DNA of 21,218 nt from positions 1 through 21,218 of IMG/VR virus record IMGVR_UViG_3300009175_000922; one strand, written 5' to 3'. The stretch is from a virus. The notes beneath the pieces are model-generated. The model was not told the DNA's origin, ran no database searches, and saw only the letters and a list, made by a program, of their open reading frames with translations. The position numbers and the translations under genes were made by a program. Below are positions 1 to 7,501 of this stretch, in pieces (the first letter of the stretch is position 1; every line of letters begins with the position of its first letter).

Positions 1-122
1 GCACTAACCTCACTAAACTGCAATGTAATAAGCTTATTTTGCTGATCACTAATAGCAATAACGACTGCTTGTAATTTGGCCTTCGCTTCGCCGTAGGCTT
101 TCTGCGCTTCTTGTTTCGTCAT
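1..122 (-). CDS. Small helical paralog family protein, N-terminal part (3' end outside window)
   Basis: The frame opens with ATG at 122 and reads MTKQEAQKAYGEAKAKL, then stays open to the window edge, so only about 40 residues are visible. It belongs to the small family found repeatedly between 15508 and 20520, which starts MTxxEAxxxYxxAK and is rich in Ala, Lys, Glu and Tyr with heptad-like spacing, suggesting a helical hairpin or coiled coil. The leader TTGGAGTAACTC directly before the ATG matches the leaders of other members and contains the stop codon of the preceding gene. This is the only copy seen on the far side of the capsid genes. Its function is unknown. Confidence 0.72.
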   Translation of the reverse strand, partial: MTKQEAQKAYGEAKAKLQAVVIAISDQQNKLITLQFSEVS

Positions 123-125
123 GAG

Positions 126-455
126 TTACTCCAAACCTATTACTTGCTCAGCAATCCCTCCCCACGGGAAGGTTGTCTGGCTAACTAATTTAGGTCGATA
201 TTTAATCCCATTAATTATCACAAAACTTGTCGGGTCTGGTATTGGAACATTCACTGGTAAAAGCATTGTTCCTTGTAGCTGTGCCCAAGTACCATCCTTC
301 AATAATTGTAATTTATTTTCGGCAGTAAAATGACATGAACTTGTTGTTGTCACTTGATTGATCCGTGTCTCTCCGTCATTACCAGGATTTGGATCACCTA
401 AAGTTACAATCGTACAAGTATGTGGCATAAAACTATCGAATGGACTGCCTAACAT
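126..455 (-). CDS. Probable head-closure / head-tail joining protein
   Basis: A 109-aa protein rich in beta-prone segments, with PHTCTIVTLG near residue 11 and VIINGIKYRPKLVSQTTFPWGG near the C-terminus. Its size and its place directly after a DnaT-like connector candidate fit head-closure (stopper) proteins, which cap the portal and adaptor before tail joining. The assignment rests mainly on position and overall pattern. ATG 455 has only a weak ribosome site; ATG 428 is possible and would remove nine residues. The TAA stop lies inside the ribosome site of the next small gene (GGAGTAACTC), so the two are translationally linked. It could also be a generic minor capsid protein. Confidence 0.6.
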   Translation of the reverse strand: MLGSPFDSFMPHTCTIVTLGDPNPGNDGETRINQVTTTSSCHFTAENKLQLLKDGTWAQLQGTMLLPVNVPIPDPTSFVIINGIKYRPKLVSQTTFPWGGIAEQVIGLE

Positions 456-508
456 ATTATATTTATGCCCATATATAGCTTGAGTTAAACTCTAAATTCG
501 TCTATATA

Positions 509-1093
509 TTAGCACATCTTAACTGAAGATGGCCCGACACGACGTAAATATTTAAGTAAAGTCCATGCGAATGGTTTACAGAATAATCCACCGAATAATT
601 CTACTGGAGCAGTTTTAATGGAACTTTTTTGCAAGCTAATATCAGTTATTCCCTTTAATGACATCATTACAGTAGCAATATATCCAGCATCGCTATCAAG
701 TAAATACAAATATATTGCTTCATGAGTTTGTGCAAGTTGCAATGTTTGTGGCATTAAACTAGCGTCATAAAAGAAACCAAAACCATAAACTGGACTATAC
801 CCCCATGCGTTTATCCGTAAATCCGGTACTGCAATTCGTGGCCATTGCAATTCCGAATTAATATTTGTTTTCCAACCAAGCCACATCCTGGGGTCAAGTG
901 CCTCGATTTTCATACACGCTCGAATAACTGCTCCGTTCCATGCTGCGTCAGGGGATGTTATTGATAAAGCATTGATCGTTGGAATTTGAGGGTATATCAT
1001 TTTAGCAAAAGCTAATGCTTGTCCAGGGTCAACATATGTGTTAACCCCGACTGTTGGGGTTATTGTATAATCAGCAATTTGTGTTCCACTCAT
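509..1093 (-). CDS. Head-tail connector (adaptor) protein, DnaT-like type
   Basis: A 194-aa protein. An N-terminal region with TYVDPGQALAFAKMIYP is followed by WNGAVIRACMKIEALDP and then MWLGWKTNINSELQWPRI. That arrangement, a helical stretch ending in a W-x-G-x-K segment followed by LQWPR, is characteristic of phage adaptor proteins often annotated as DnaT-like, which dock under the portal. The C-terminal third is longer than in typical adaptors and carries a hydrophobic segment (residues about 165-185) ending in a basic KYLRRVGP stretch of unknown role. The start has a good site, AGGGAGGGTGCTATA before ATG. It sits between a methyltransferase and a probable head-closure protein, as expected for connector order. 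Confidence 0.68.
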   Translation of the reverse strand: MSGTQIADYTITPTVGVNTYVDPGQALAFAKMIYPQIPTINALSITSPDAAWNGAVIRACMKIEALDPRMWLGWKTNINSELQWPRIAVPDLRINAWGYSPVYGFGFFYDASLMPQTLQLAQTHEAIYLYLLDSDAGYIATVMMSLKGITDISLQKSSIKTAPVELFGGLFCKPFAWTLLKYLRRVGPSSVKMC

Positions 1094-1119
1094 TATAGCA
1101 CCCTCCCTTATTTATTAGT

Positions 1120-1788
1120 TTATGGCATGTATTGCATGGCAAAATTCAAATGTTGCGCCCCATTCATACCAGAAGAACGATCAAAATGAATAACTCGCAA
1201 ATTCATAAAGTGAGCTAACTCTCGTACTTCTGCTTCACTATAAATATACATATGAGTATCCTGTAAAACAATATCATTAGACGGCTTTAACATTTTATGA
1301 TATGATATATATTTATTGCATATTCTCCACGACTGAATATCCGGAGTACTTAAATATAAATATCCGCCCGGTTTTAATACTTTGCATATATGATTAAATG
1401 TATAAACCGGATTAAAATTCAGATGCTCAAGAACTTCCGTAAAAATAATAACATCATATATATATTCCCATGGCGGTACTTCAAATTCAATATTCGTAGT
1501 AGCATATTCAATATTATATAAATCAAGTAAACTTTTTTGAAAATAATAATCAACAAAATCTGTACAACAAACATGCACCCCCCATAAAAGATGGGCGTAA
1601 AGAGCTAGTGTACCATAGCCACATCCGATATCAAGGCATTGTTCAACTGGGGTTATATAATTATCCGCGGCCATCCACTGATAAATATGCTCCCAATACG
1701 ATATCTCACATAAACTATATACATCATTATAGTATGCGTTATTACTTATTGATTTTAATAATCCCTGTACTTTATTTATTGATATCAT
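1120..1788 (-). CDS. Class I SAM-dependent methyltransferase
   Basis: A 222-aa protein with a full class I Rossmann signature: motif I LDIGCGYG at residues 52-59 (SAM binding), an acidic residue after CCTDF near 77, TEVLEHL at 117-123 and LKPGGYLYLSTPD at 138-150. This pattern is typical of small-molecule or sugar O-/N-methyltransferases (methyltransferase types 11/23), not of DNA methyltransferases, since no NPPY/DPPY motif is present. Its ATG overlaps the TAA of the upstream glycosyltransferase (TAATG), so the two are translationally coupled. A role in methylating the sugar added by that enzyme, on a virion protein or a cell-surface polymer, is inference. The DNA here is AT-rich compared with the capsid genes. 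Confidence 0.85.
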   Translation of the reverse strand: MISINKVQGLLKSISNNAYYNDVYSLCEISYWEHIYQWMAADNYITPVEQCLDIGCGYGTLALYAHLLWGVHVCCTDFVDYYFQKSLLDLYNIEYATTNIEFEVPPWEYIYDVIIFTEVLEHLNFNPVYTFNHICKVLKPGGYLYLSTPDIQSWRICNKYISYHKMLKPSNDIVLQDTHMYIYSEAEVRELAHFMNLRVIHFDRSSGMNGAQHLNFAMQYMP

Positions 1789-3644
1789 TATGTACTCTTT
1801 TTAATAATACCAGAATTATATAAAGTGTCAAAAACAGTTATAGCACGGGTGTCCCAACTATTATTTTTAGCAACTCGTCGGCGTTGCCCAGGAGTGCAAT
1901 GTGAAGAAGAAGAGCGAATAGCATCTGCAAATTCTTGAGGGGATGATGCAATACTAACAACTTTATTCAATGCGATAGCCTCAGGAAGAGGAGTGCTAAC
2001 AACAGGGACGCCTACCGCTAAATACTCCCAAAGTTTAATTGGATTAACACCATTTGTCATAGAGGTTATTTTAAATGGCACCATTGAAACATCAAACCCA
2101 GATATATATTTAGGCAAATCAGAATATGGACGATGGCCAAGGAAATGCACTTGCGGATTATTTGTTCCATGAATGCTTCCAAACCATGATCCGACATAAA
2201 CAATCTCGTATTCAGGAAGTAAACTAGGCAATTCTTCAAGTAATGCCCAATCAAGCCAAGAAGCAAGCGCTCCAACAAAACCTAAAACTTTACGTCCTGT
2301 TTTCGGCATGTCATTAGCAAGCGTAGTTCGAGTTGAGAAATGCTTATAATCAGCCCCGTTTAATAATAATACACATTTATTATTATGAGTTGCTTTATTA
2401 TAATCATAAAGAGCCTGTGATGAACAAAAAATTATGCTCGCGTTATTCTGTGCGGCAGCATATCCATGCTTCCACCCAGCGAATTCTCCTTCAGGCATAT
2501 CAAGCGCATCAAAAATCATTGTATCCGGTGATAAAACAGTAAAAGAGGAATATGTTGGGGGATAACTAACCCACCCTATTAATGGTCGGGAGATTAATTG
2601 TGTGGCTTGGCTAATATCATTAATAACAAAAAGATTATCCTCAACTTCTTCGAATGGTGAATGAACATTATGAGATGCGTCAACAAATATTGACCTTGCT
2701 CCTTGCTTAGCTAAAGCTTTCATTATTTGTTGCGGCCGTTGGAACATTGTTCCCCATGGGATAGTAGGAGGATAGACAAACGTTGCAGGAATAGATTTAT
2801 TAGATACGAATACTGAAGTAGATATTTTTTCAGTAAATTCATTAATAGATTCTTTGCTCCACGCCATTTGATAATCGGCTATTGCTTTAGGCAGCCGAGA
2901 AAGACTCATAATGTGAATACAAAGAGGAGTTGAATCAAGCCATATTGTAAATCCTGCTTTTCGCAATGCGGCGCAAAAACCTAAATCTTCTCCTTGATAA
3001 TGAGCTAGTTCTGGATATGAGACACTAGAATTTAATATTTGTTTAGATAACAAATAAACTGCGCCTGTCATATGTACAAGAGTGCAACAGTTAGGAGAAT
3101 AATGCGTCCAATGGTGGTAGTCGTTATCACTATTATTATTAAGATTCATTGCATTAATAGGACGACTATAAATAAATTCTTGTATACCATTATCGTTTGA
3201 TTCAGTAACAGGAATAATGCTGCCGACGATATCTTTTTGCTGGGCGATAAGATGATTCAATAATTGCGGAGCAATCAATACATCACTATCAATACATAAT
3301 GCGGCGTCAACTTTTAGTTCTCTCGCTCTATCAAGCAATCGTTGACGGATACGGGATAAATGTCCATAAAAAGCTATTTTATCCCCGAATAAAGCTGCGT
3401 CTCTGGAAGTGGTATTATCTCCCCAAAAATCAATTCCAGGTATCACTTCTATTGAAGCATATGTTTTAATGCGCTCATCTGTTTGAAAATATTCAAGAGC
3501 ACGCTTGCTTGCTGTATCAGCAAAATCATCAAGGAAAATAATATGCAAACTTTCTTTTGGATATTCTAAACGAATGAGCGCATTAAAAAATGCTTCTGCC
3601 CGTTCGGCGAATGCTTTAACCGGTATCAGAATAGCAACAACCAT
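1788..3644 (-). CDS. Two-domain glycosyltransferase (GT-A plus GT-B)
   Basis: A 618-aa enzyme. Residues about 1-260 form a GT-A domain: VVAILIPVKAF start, LCIDSDV with the metal-binding DSD at 119-121, GEDLGFC at 218-224 and CIHIM near 242-246, resembling GT2/Anp1-like enzymes. Residues about 285-618 form a GT-B domain like GT4/TuaH: WGTMFQRPQQIMKALAKQG near 297-315, GFVGALASWLDW at 455-466, then PIKLWEYLAVGVPVVSTPLPE near 535-555 with the conserved Glu that contacts the sugar nucleotide. I chose ATG 3644, which has AAGAGG six bases upstream; the frame extends further upstream but would overlap the previous gene. Two catalytic modules suggest two successive sugar transfers. Acceptor unknown; capsid or decoration protein is a plausible target given the location. 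Confidence 0.87.
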   Translation of the reverse strand: MVVAILIPVKAFAERAEAFFNALIRLEYPKESLHIIFLDDFADTASKRALEYFQTDERIKTYASIEVIPGIDFWGDNTTSRDAALFGDKIAFYGHLSRIRQRLLDRARELKVDAALCIDSDVLIAPQLLNHLIAQQKDIVGSIIPVTESNDNGIQEFIYSRPINAMNLNNNSDNDYHHWTHYSPNCCTLVHMTGAVYLLSKQILNSSVSYPELAHYQGEDLGFCAALRKAGFTIWLDSTPLCIHIMSLSRLPKAIADYQMAWSKESINEFTEKISTSVFVSNKSIPATFVYPPTIPWGTMFQRPQQIMKALAKQGARSIFVDASHNVHSPFEEVEDNLFVINDISQATQLISRPLIGWVSYPPTYSSFTVLSPDTMIFDALDMPEGEFAGWKHGYAAAQNNASIIFCSSQALYDYNKATHNNKCVLLLNGADYKHFSTRTTLANDMPKTGRKVLGFVGALASWLDWALLEELPSLLPEYEIVYVGSWFGSIHGTNNPQVHFLGHRPYSDLPKYISGFDVSMVPFKITSMTNGVNPIKLWEYLAVGVPVVSTPLPEAIALNKVVSIASSPQEFADAIRSSSSHCTPGQRRRVAKNNSWDTRAITVFDTLYNSGIIKKST

Positions 3645-3654
3645 CAAGAACCTC

Positions 3655-4185
3655 TTATTGCAATGTGTAGAACACAACAACCCGGCAAGAAGTTCCACTG
3701 GTGAATGGCGAGCCAGACACTCCATATGTCAAGCTAACGCCTACCGGTAATTCAATGCCGAAACCAACCCCAATATTCACGTTTGCGCTCGTGTCAGAAG
3801 CATTCTTCGCAACTGGAGTTGCTGCTCCATCATTCAACGCCGCAGTGAGAATTGTCCCTACAGGGACCGGGGTAGCTTCAGTATCGGCAAGAACAATACC
3901 TGCTCCTGTTGCAAAAATGCCGACCGGATAAGCTTTAAATCCTACGACTGTCAACTGCAAACCAGGGGGAGTAGCAATCGCAATTCCACCAGCGTTTATA
4001 TTCGCTTCAGTCAAATTCAAAATCGCAGTTCGTACACTACCAGGAACGAGTGCCGAATTGATACCATCATGATCATGTCCACCAACCGTGGCGAACAAAG
4101 TGGTCAACGCCTCTGCGATAATAAACCCACCCGGCGGGACAGAAAACACACGGGCAATTGTTTCTTTAATATTGGCAAGTGTCAT
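3655..4185 (-). CDS. Probable capsid decoration or head-fibre protein
   Basis: A 176-aa protein lying directly after the major capsid gene. It contains GGHDHDG at residues 35-41, a motif common in phage fibre and head-decoration proteins, followed by a Gly/Ala/Val/Thr-rich, beta-prone C-terminal region (for example LPVGVSLTYGVSGSPF) that fits a surface-exposed trimeric or Ig-like fold. There are no cysteine clusters, signal peptide or membrane segment. The start has AAAGGAGTCTATT before ATG. Its TAA stop lies next to the ribosome site of the glycosyltransferase, which makes this protein an obvious candidate substrate for glycosylation, though that is inference. It might also be a tail-fibre-like protein; position favours the head. 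Confidence 0.6.
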   Translation of the reverse strand: MTLANIKETIARVFSVPPGGFIIAEALTTLFATVGGHDHDGINSALVPGSVRTAILNLTEANINAGGIAIATPPGLQLTVVGFKAYPVGIFATGAGIVLADTEATPVPVGTILTAALNDGAATPVAKNASDTSANVNIGVGFGIELPVGVSLTYGVSGSPFTSGTSCRVVVFYTLQ

Positions 4186-4216
4186 AATAGACTCCTTTAT
4201 TTAATTTCAATTATCT

Positions 4217-4250
4217 GCCCTCCTGAATTAAATAAATAACCCAGGAGGAC
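4217..4250 (-). other. Inverted repeat between coat and decoration genes
   Basis: In transcript sense, GTCCTCCTG and CAGGAGGGC form a 9-bp stem (one G-U) around a 16-base AT-rich loop, in the roughly 100-base gap after the coat gene. There is no T-run after it, so it is not a classic intrinsic terminator. It could be an RNA-processing or attenuating hairpin that lowers decoration-gene expression relative to coat. Confidence 0.45.
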
Positions 4251-4287
4251 AATAAATCTTACAAATGGAATTCGTTACCTTGGAAGA

Positions 4288-5472
4288 TTAACCCAAGAAA
4301 CGCGCGGCCAAACGTTGATCCAGGGTAGCCGCTCCATAAAGGATGCCGATATTGCAAACATCTTGCTGGTAATTCACATCCCATCCAAAGGAAACGCGCA
4401 GCGATAATCCGGTCTCTTCATCCGTGATAATTTCGGTTTTGATGCTTTCGGGCTGAGCAAGGTTACGAATGGCGAGCGTAAACGCATCACGATGGAAGGC
4501 TAAATTCGGAGTATGAGCTGCGAGCAAAGTGACAGCCGCCCCAGCGATATTACTGGCCAAATTGGGGTAAATAGGAACGGCGGAAAGAACGCCACCGGAA
4601 GCAGTATAAACTTCTGCTCCTGCCCCACCAGCATTCGGTCCGAGGACAACATATGTGCCAGTGCACCCAGCGAATGTCAAAATATCGCCATGTTTCAACG
4701 TGCCAGTGGCCAATCCAGAGGCAATGTTGATATATTGAGTGCCAGATGCTAAATCAGCAAGCGCTGTTCCAGTAGCAACCGGACTTGCTCCATTTGCGAT
4801 CGTTCCAGGAGTAAAGGGGACGATAATTTGCGAACTGAACGGCTTCATGCCGTAAATGTCAACTGCAAGTTGATTACCTTCCAGGTTCGCATTGCTCCCA
4901 CCAGAACCACCAGATAAAACAGTGAGCTATGGCTGAAGATTCATCGTCGCAACACCATCAAGAAACAGGGAGATCTTCTTGTCGATAAACGGCACTTTTT
5001 GCTGGAACAAAGTGTTCTTAATCCCTGCATAATCCGGCAAAGTAGCCGGAGTAGTTCCCGGCGTACCATAATATGTCGGAATGTCTTTGAAAAGTCCAAG
5101 CAAATCAGTTTCGACTGCAGTCACTAACTTCGTTACTGCAGGAGCCAATACGCGGTCGGAAAAAATCGGCAAAACCAAAGTTTTATCCTTGGCATTCAAT
5201 GCGAAGGAAACATCCTTCCACTTGTTGATCTTCACCGGCACAGAGCCTTCTTTGACGGCTTGTACAACTGTTGCGTTATACGTACCATCGGTGGCAAGCA
5301 TATCGTTTACAGAAAAGTCAGTCGGGCGGCGTACACTGATAGTATCACCAACGTTAACAAATTCCGCAGAATAATCAACGTTAACATTCAACAGCATAGC
5401 AAGAGCTGGGCGTAAAATTCGCAGAGCTTCCAACCCTACGATTTTAGGAGTAAGAAATTGATTTTGTGCCAT
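4288..5472 (-). CDS. Major capsid (coat) protein, P22-like, interrupted by an in-frame TAG
   Basis: The reading frame from ATG 5472 to TAA 4288 is one 394-codon gene with a single in-frame TAG at codon 182 (4927-4929). The N-terminal half (MAQNQFLTPKIVGLEAL, GDTISVRRPTDF) and the C-terminal half (GTLKHGDILTFAG, NLAFHRDAFTLAIRNL, TGLSLRVSFGWDVNYQQDV, ILYGAATLDQRLA) match the order expected of P22-type coat proteins, including the inserted beta-rich domain, and 394 aa is a normal length. Between TAG and the next Met (codon 209) the frame stays coding-like (LSGGSGGSN, GNQLAVDIYG), and no ribosome site precedes that Met, so two separate genes are unlikely. Either the TAG is read as an amino acid or this is a disrupted copy. 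It follows scaffold, as expected. Confidence 0.85.
4927..4929 (-). other. In-frame amber codon in the coat gene
   Basis: The context in transcript sense is CAG CCA TAG CTC ACT. The frame is unchanged on both sides and the flanking residues are NLQP and LTVLSGG. The codon could come from CAG by one transition, so Gln is the natural candidate residue. Suppression, recoding, programmed readthrough, mutation or assembly error all remain possible. Confidence 0.8.
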
Positions 5473-5508
5473 AGTTTGGCTTCCCCCTTCGATTTATTTT
5501 CTTATTGG

Positions 5509-5534
5509 CTGACGACCACACTATGGCACGTCAG
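5509..5534 (-). other. Hairpin between scaffold and coat genes
   Basis: CTGACG and CGTCAG form a perfect 6-bp stem, with three further inner pairs (CCA/TGG) after a small internal loop, in the 68-base gap between scaffold stop and coat start. It is not followed by a T-run. A stabilising or processing structure for the coat message is possible; no function is proven. Confidence 0.35.
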
Positions 5535-5540
5535 ATTTAA

Positions 5541-6224
5541 TTAGCGATTTCTGCCTTTACCGTACGTTTCTTCATGCCATTTCGCGTATTCTCGTGGCGA
5601 TAAAGCTTCAATATCTTGCACGGATTGTAACCCCACACTTCGTGGGGAATTATGAGCTGTCCCCGATGGAATATAACTGTCACTATTTGATACGGCTTTT
5701 GTGAACAAACCAGGAGCGTCTTCTTTTAACAATTCGATATCAACTAAGACATCAATATCATCGCTAAAATCTGTTCCTTTTGCACGTAACAACGCCTCGA
5801 CTTCTGCTGTTTTTGCCGGGCGAACACCACTTTCAATCATTGACATACGGCGTTCGCTTTCAATTTGCATATCGACTGCCCGATCGAACGCAAGATCTTG
5901 TCCTGTTCGTGCTCCTTCAAGGTCAGATCTTAATGCTTCAAGTTCAGCAACTGTAGTCGTCCTATCCTGCAGAGCGGCATCAAGTTGGGCTTGCAGTTCA
6001 GCCATTTTCGCTTCGGCGGCTTGTTCAGTGCCAGCAATCCTCGCAGCCGCTTCTCGTTGAGAGGCTGTTAACTTTGCTTCTGCATCCCGACGGGCGGCTG
6101 CCGTTTTGGCATTAATATCGAGTTCTGCAATGGCTGCTGTTCGGGCGGCGGCTGTTTGTGCACTTAACTCCTCATTCGTAAAAAGAGTTACTTGTTTTCC
6201 ATCGATTTCAACTGTAGTTGGCAT
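5541..6224 (-). CDS. Capsid scaffolding protein
   Basis: A 227-aa, highly charged, Ala/Glu/Arg-rich protein. Residues about 15-115 form a long predicted coiled coil (repeated AAARxxAxAEL-like heptads). The C-terminus ends SPREYAKWHEETYGKGRNR, a basic tail of the kind scaffold proteins use to bind coat. Length, coiled coil, basic tail and position directly before the coat gene all support the call. It would guide procapsid assembly and then leave or be degraded. The start has GTGAGGAGAAAGCATA before ATG. A 149-base leader rich in hairpins precedes it. Confidence 0.87.
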   Translation of the reverse strand: MPTTVEIDGKQVTLFTNEELSAQTAAARTAAIAELDINAKTAAARRDAEAKLTASQREAAARIAGTEQAAEAKMAELQAQLDAALQDRTTTVAELEALRSDLEGARTGQDLAFDRAVDMQIESERRMSMIESGVRPAKTAEVEALLRAKGTDFSDDIDVLVDIELLKEDAPGLFTKAVSNSDSYIPSGTAHNSPRSVGLQSVQDIEALSPREYAKWHEETYGKGRNR

Positions 6225-6373
6225 TATGCTTTCTCCTCACCTGCTGGAGTCAGGTTCATTCACTCCAGGCTTGAATAATTAATTATCCAAGCTATCAGTC
6301 CGTTATAATTCGTCGGACACCTGCCAGCGAGTCAGGTGAATTTTACGCTGGATACAGTCATTGCTGTACTTGT
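6225..6373 (-). promoter_or_regulatory. Structured leader upstream of scaffold gene
   Basis: This 149-base gap holds no gene but several inverted repeats: 6244-6268 (CTGGAGT/ACTCCAG, 7 bp), 6269-6292 (GCTTG...CAAGC, a near-perfect 24-base palindrome whose one mismatch becomes G-U in RNA), 6298-6318 (GTCCG/CGGAC) and 6318-6338 (CACCTG/CAGGTG). A competing stem pairs 6324-6329 with 6346-6351 (CCAGCG/CGCTGG) and excludes the last one. No T-run follows, so this looks like a structured RNA leader and not a terminator. Function is unknown. Confidence 0.5.
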
Positions 6374-6643
6374 TTAGCCGTCGTCCTCTTTGTCGTCGTC
6401 ATCCTCTTCTGTAATATCTATTGGATTAAGGTGGTTGATATTCGTCCGAAGATCATCATATTCAACAACTGTTTTATCAACCAAGCTTACATCAGAAGGA
6501 AGGCTAGAACGATTTTCCACAGAAATTCCTCCGCTACTAACCTCCACGTGAGTCCCATCGTTGTCTGTTACGATATCCAAAAAAGCGGTATTCCCCCGTG
6601 GTGTTGTAATTGAAGTTTTTGACTCGTTGTTATTCATACGCAT
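6374..6643 (-). CDS. Small acidic protein of unknown function
   Basis: An 89-aa protein not recognised as a known family. The N-terminus is polar (MRMNNNESKTS) and the C-terminus is a strongly acidic run, EEDDDDKEDDG. It is the first gene after the promoter at 6678-6705 and sits just before the scaffold leader, so it is expected to be expressed with the capsid genes. GGAAGGAAATATAAACC precedes the ATG. An accessory capsid-assembly role is possible but rests only on position. Confidence 0.65.
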   Translation of the reverse strand: MRMNNNESKTSITTPRGNTAFLDIVTDNDGTHVEVSSGGISVENRSSLPSDVSLVDKTVVEYDDLRTNINHLNPIDITEEDDDDKEDDG

Positions 6644-6677
6644 GGTTTATATTTCCTTCCAGGAACTTATTAAGTAT

Positions 6678-6705
6678 ATTATACCACGTTCCTTTACAGA
6701 AGCAA
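6678..6705 (-). promoter_or_regulatory. Sigma70-type promoter for the capsid genes
   Basis: In transcript sense: TTGCTT, a 16-base spacer, then a perfect TATAAT at 6683-6678 preceded by TGG (extended -10). The 13-base block TGGTATAATATAC is identical to one at 15826-15838 before another structural block. Start of transcription is expected near 6671, about 28 bases before the 89-aa gene. Confidence 0.65.
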
Positions 6706-6714
6706 ACATATAAT

Positions 6715-7023
6715 TTATGGCTTTATGATACATTTTTCATCAAAAATAAAAGATAATCTTTCAGCAGTAATTTCTGCTTCAGCTTTTGTATTCCCAGCTC
6801 CACATGGAAGTGATTGTCCATGACGAAAAATAAGGAATATCTGTCCGGTGTTAGGAGTAAATGTAAACCCATTATCCCCTGCCACTAAATGGTCATGAAC
6901 AACCTTCCCCATAATAATGGCGTCAGAAATTCCATCAGGGAATGCTTTGCATGATAGTGGAGCCGCGTTTTTATTCCGAGATAATAACGCACAATTCATA
7001 CAAATAGGCGCTGGCCCAATCAT
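6715..7023 (-). CDS. Small conserved Cys-containing phage protein
   Basis: A 102-aa protein starting MIGPAPICMNC, with C8, C11 and C25, then AFPDGI at 27-32 and GDNGFTF at 49-55. This CxxC...C...FPDGI...GDNG layout recurs in small phage and bacterial proteins of unknown function; the cysteines may bind metal. I chose ATG 7023 because GGAGGAGAATGAT precedes it directly; the longer frame from 7083 overlaps the upstream gene. The upstream gene's TGA is inside this ribosome site, so the genes are coupled. It ends just upstream of the capsid promoter. Confidence 0.7.
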   Translation of the reverse strand: MIGPAPICMNCALLSRNKNAAPLSCKAFPDGISDAIIMGKVVHDHLVAGDNGFTFTPNTGQIFLIFRHGQSLPCGAGNTKAEAEITAERLSFIFDEKCIIKP

Positions 7024-7024
7024 A

Positions 7025-7273
7025 TCATTCTCCTCCATATTTTCGGTCTTCTGCTTTTTGTCGTTGTTCCTTCTGATAATCATTAACCACGTTAATTTTA
7101 TCCTGTTGTGTCATATTGTTTCGATAATATTGTACTTCCTGCTGGTATCCTGCCTCGCCGAAAGTATTCATCCACCAGACACAAAAGATTACAAAAAGGA
7201 GTATAATAAATAAACATCCACAACCTCCTTTAGCGGACATCGTATCTGAAAGCACAGGATTATTCATAGCCAT
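7025..7273 (-). CDS. Small single-span membrane protein
   Basis: An 82-aa protein with one clear membrane segment, CGCLFIILLFVIFCVWWM, near residues 19-36, preceded by KGG, and a polar, helical C-terminal tail rich in Gln, Lys and Glu. ATG 7273 was preferred because AAGGA lies seven bases upstream; the frame extends to 7312 and a second ATG lies at 7267. The start region overlaps the end of the preceding gene, showing translational coupling. Function is unknown; a spanin-like or membrane accessory role cannot be judged from this sequence. No lipobox is seen. Confidence 0.65.
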   Translation of the reverse strand: MAMNNPVLSDTMSAKGGCGCLFIILLFVIFCVWWMNTFGEAGYQQEVQYYRNNMTQQDKINVVNDYQKEQRQKAEDRKYGGE

Positions 7274-7472
7274 CAGCTTTTCCTTTCCACTCATCGTCCA
7301 CAATAAGCCCACGCTTGACTGCCGATAAGTAAACTGGTAATTTTTTGAATTGATCTAATGTTAACCCGCTTGCTACAAGTCCGGAATTGAATTCCGGAGA
7401 TTTATAGGGAGGAAGGTTCCATTGTTGTTTTGTCCAATCAGCATTATTTGGATTATTATCAGGATATAACAT
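7260..7472 (-). CDS. Small phage protein of unknown function
   Basis: A 70-aa soluble protein, MLYPDNNPNNADWTKQQWN at the start and LDQFKKLPVYLSAVKRGLIVDDEW near residues 39-62. The LPVYxxAVKRGLIxDDEW segment looks like a short conserved motif of phage morphogenesis-region proteins, but I cannot name the family. It lies between the ADP-ribosyltransferase stop and the membrane protein, which it overlaps. No strong ribosome site precedes ATG 7472 (only AAAGATGGG further upstream). Confidence 0.65.
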   Translation of the reverse strand: MLYPDNNPNNADWTKQQWNLPPYKSPEFNSGLVASGLTLDQFKKLPVYLSAVKRGLIVDDEWKGKADGYE

Positions 7473-7501
7473 ATATTTATTATACCCATCTTTATGCTGT
7501 T

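Noticed and set aside
3645-3725. Longer glycosyltransferase start at 3725
   Set aside because: It would overlap the preceding gene by about 70 bases, and a good ribosome site sits before ATG 3644.
4849-4926. Two separate genes instead of one coat gene (second starting at ATG 4848)
   Set aside because: No ribosome site precedes ATG 4848, the frame is the same on both sides of the TAG, and neither half alone is a complete coat protein.
6318-6351. H-type pseudoknot in the scaffold leader
   Set aside because: The linker between the second arms of the two stems is zero bases, too short to span a 6-bp stem; competing hairpins are more likely.
7479-7500. TATAAT promoter before the 70-aa gene
   Set aside because: No acceptable -35, no extended TG, and the transcript would start at or inside the start codon.
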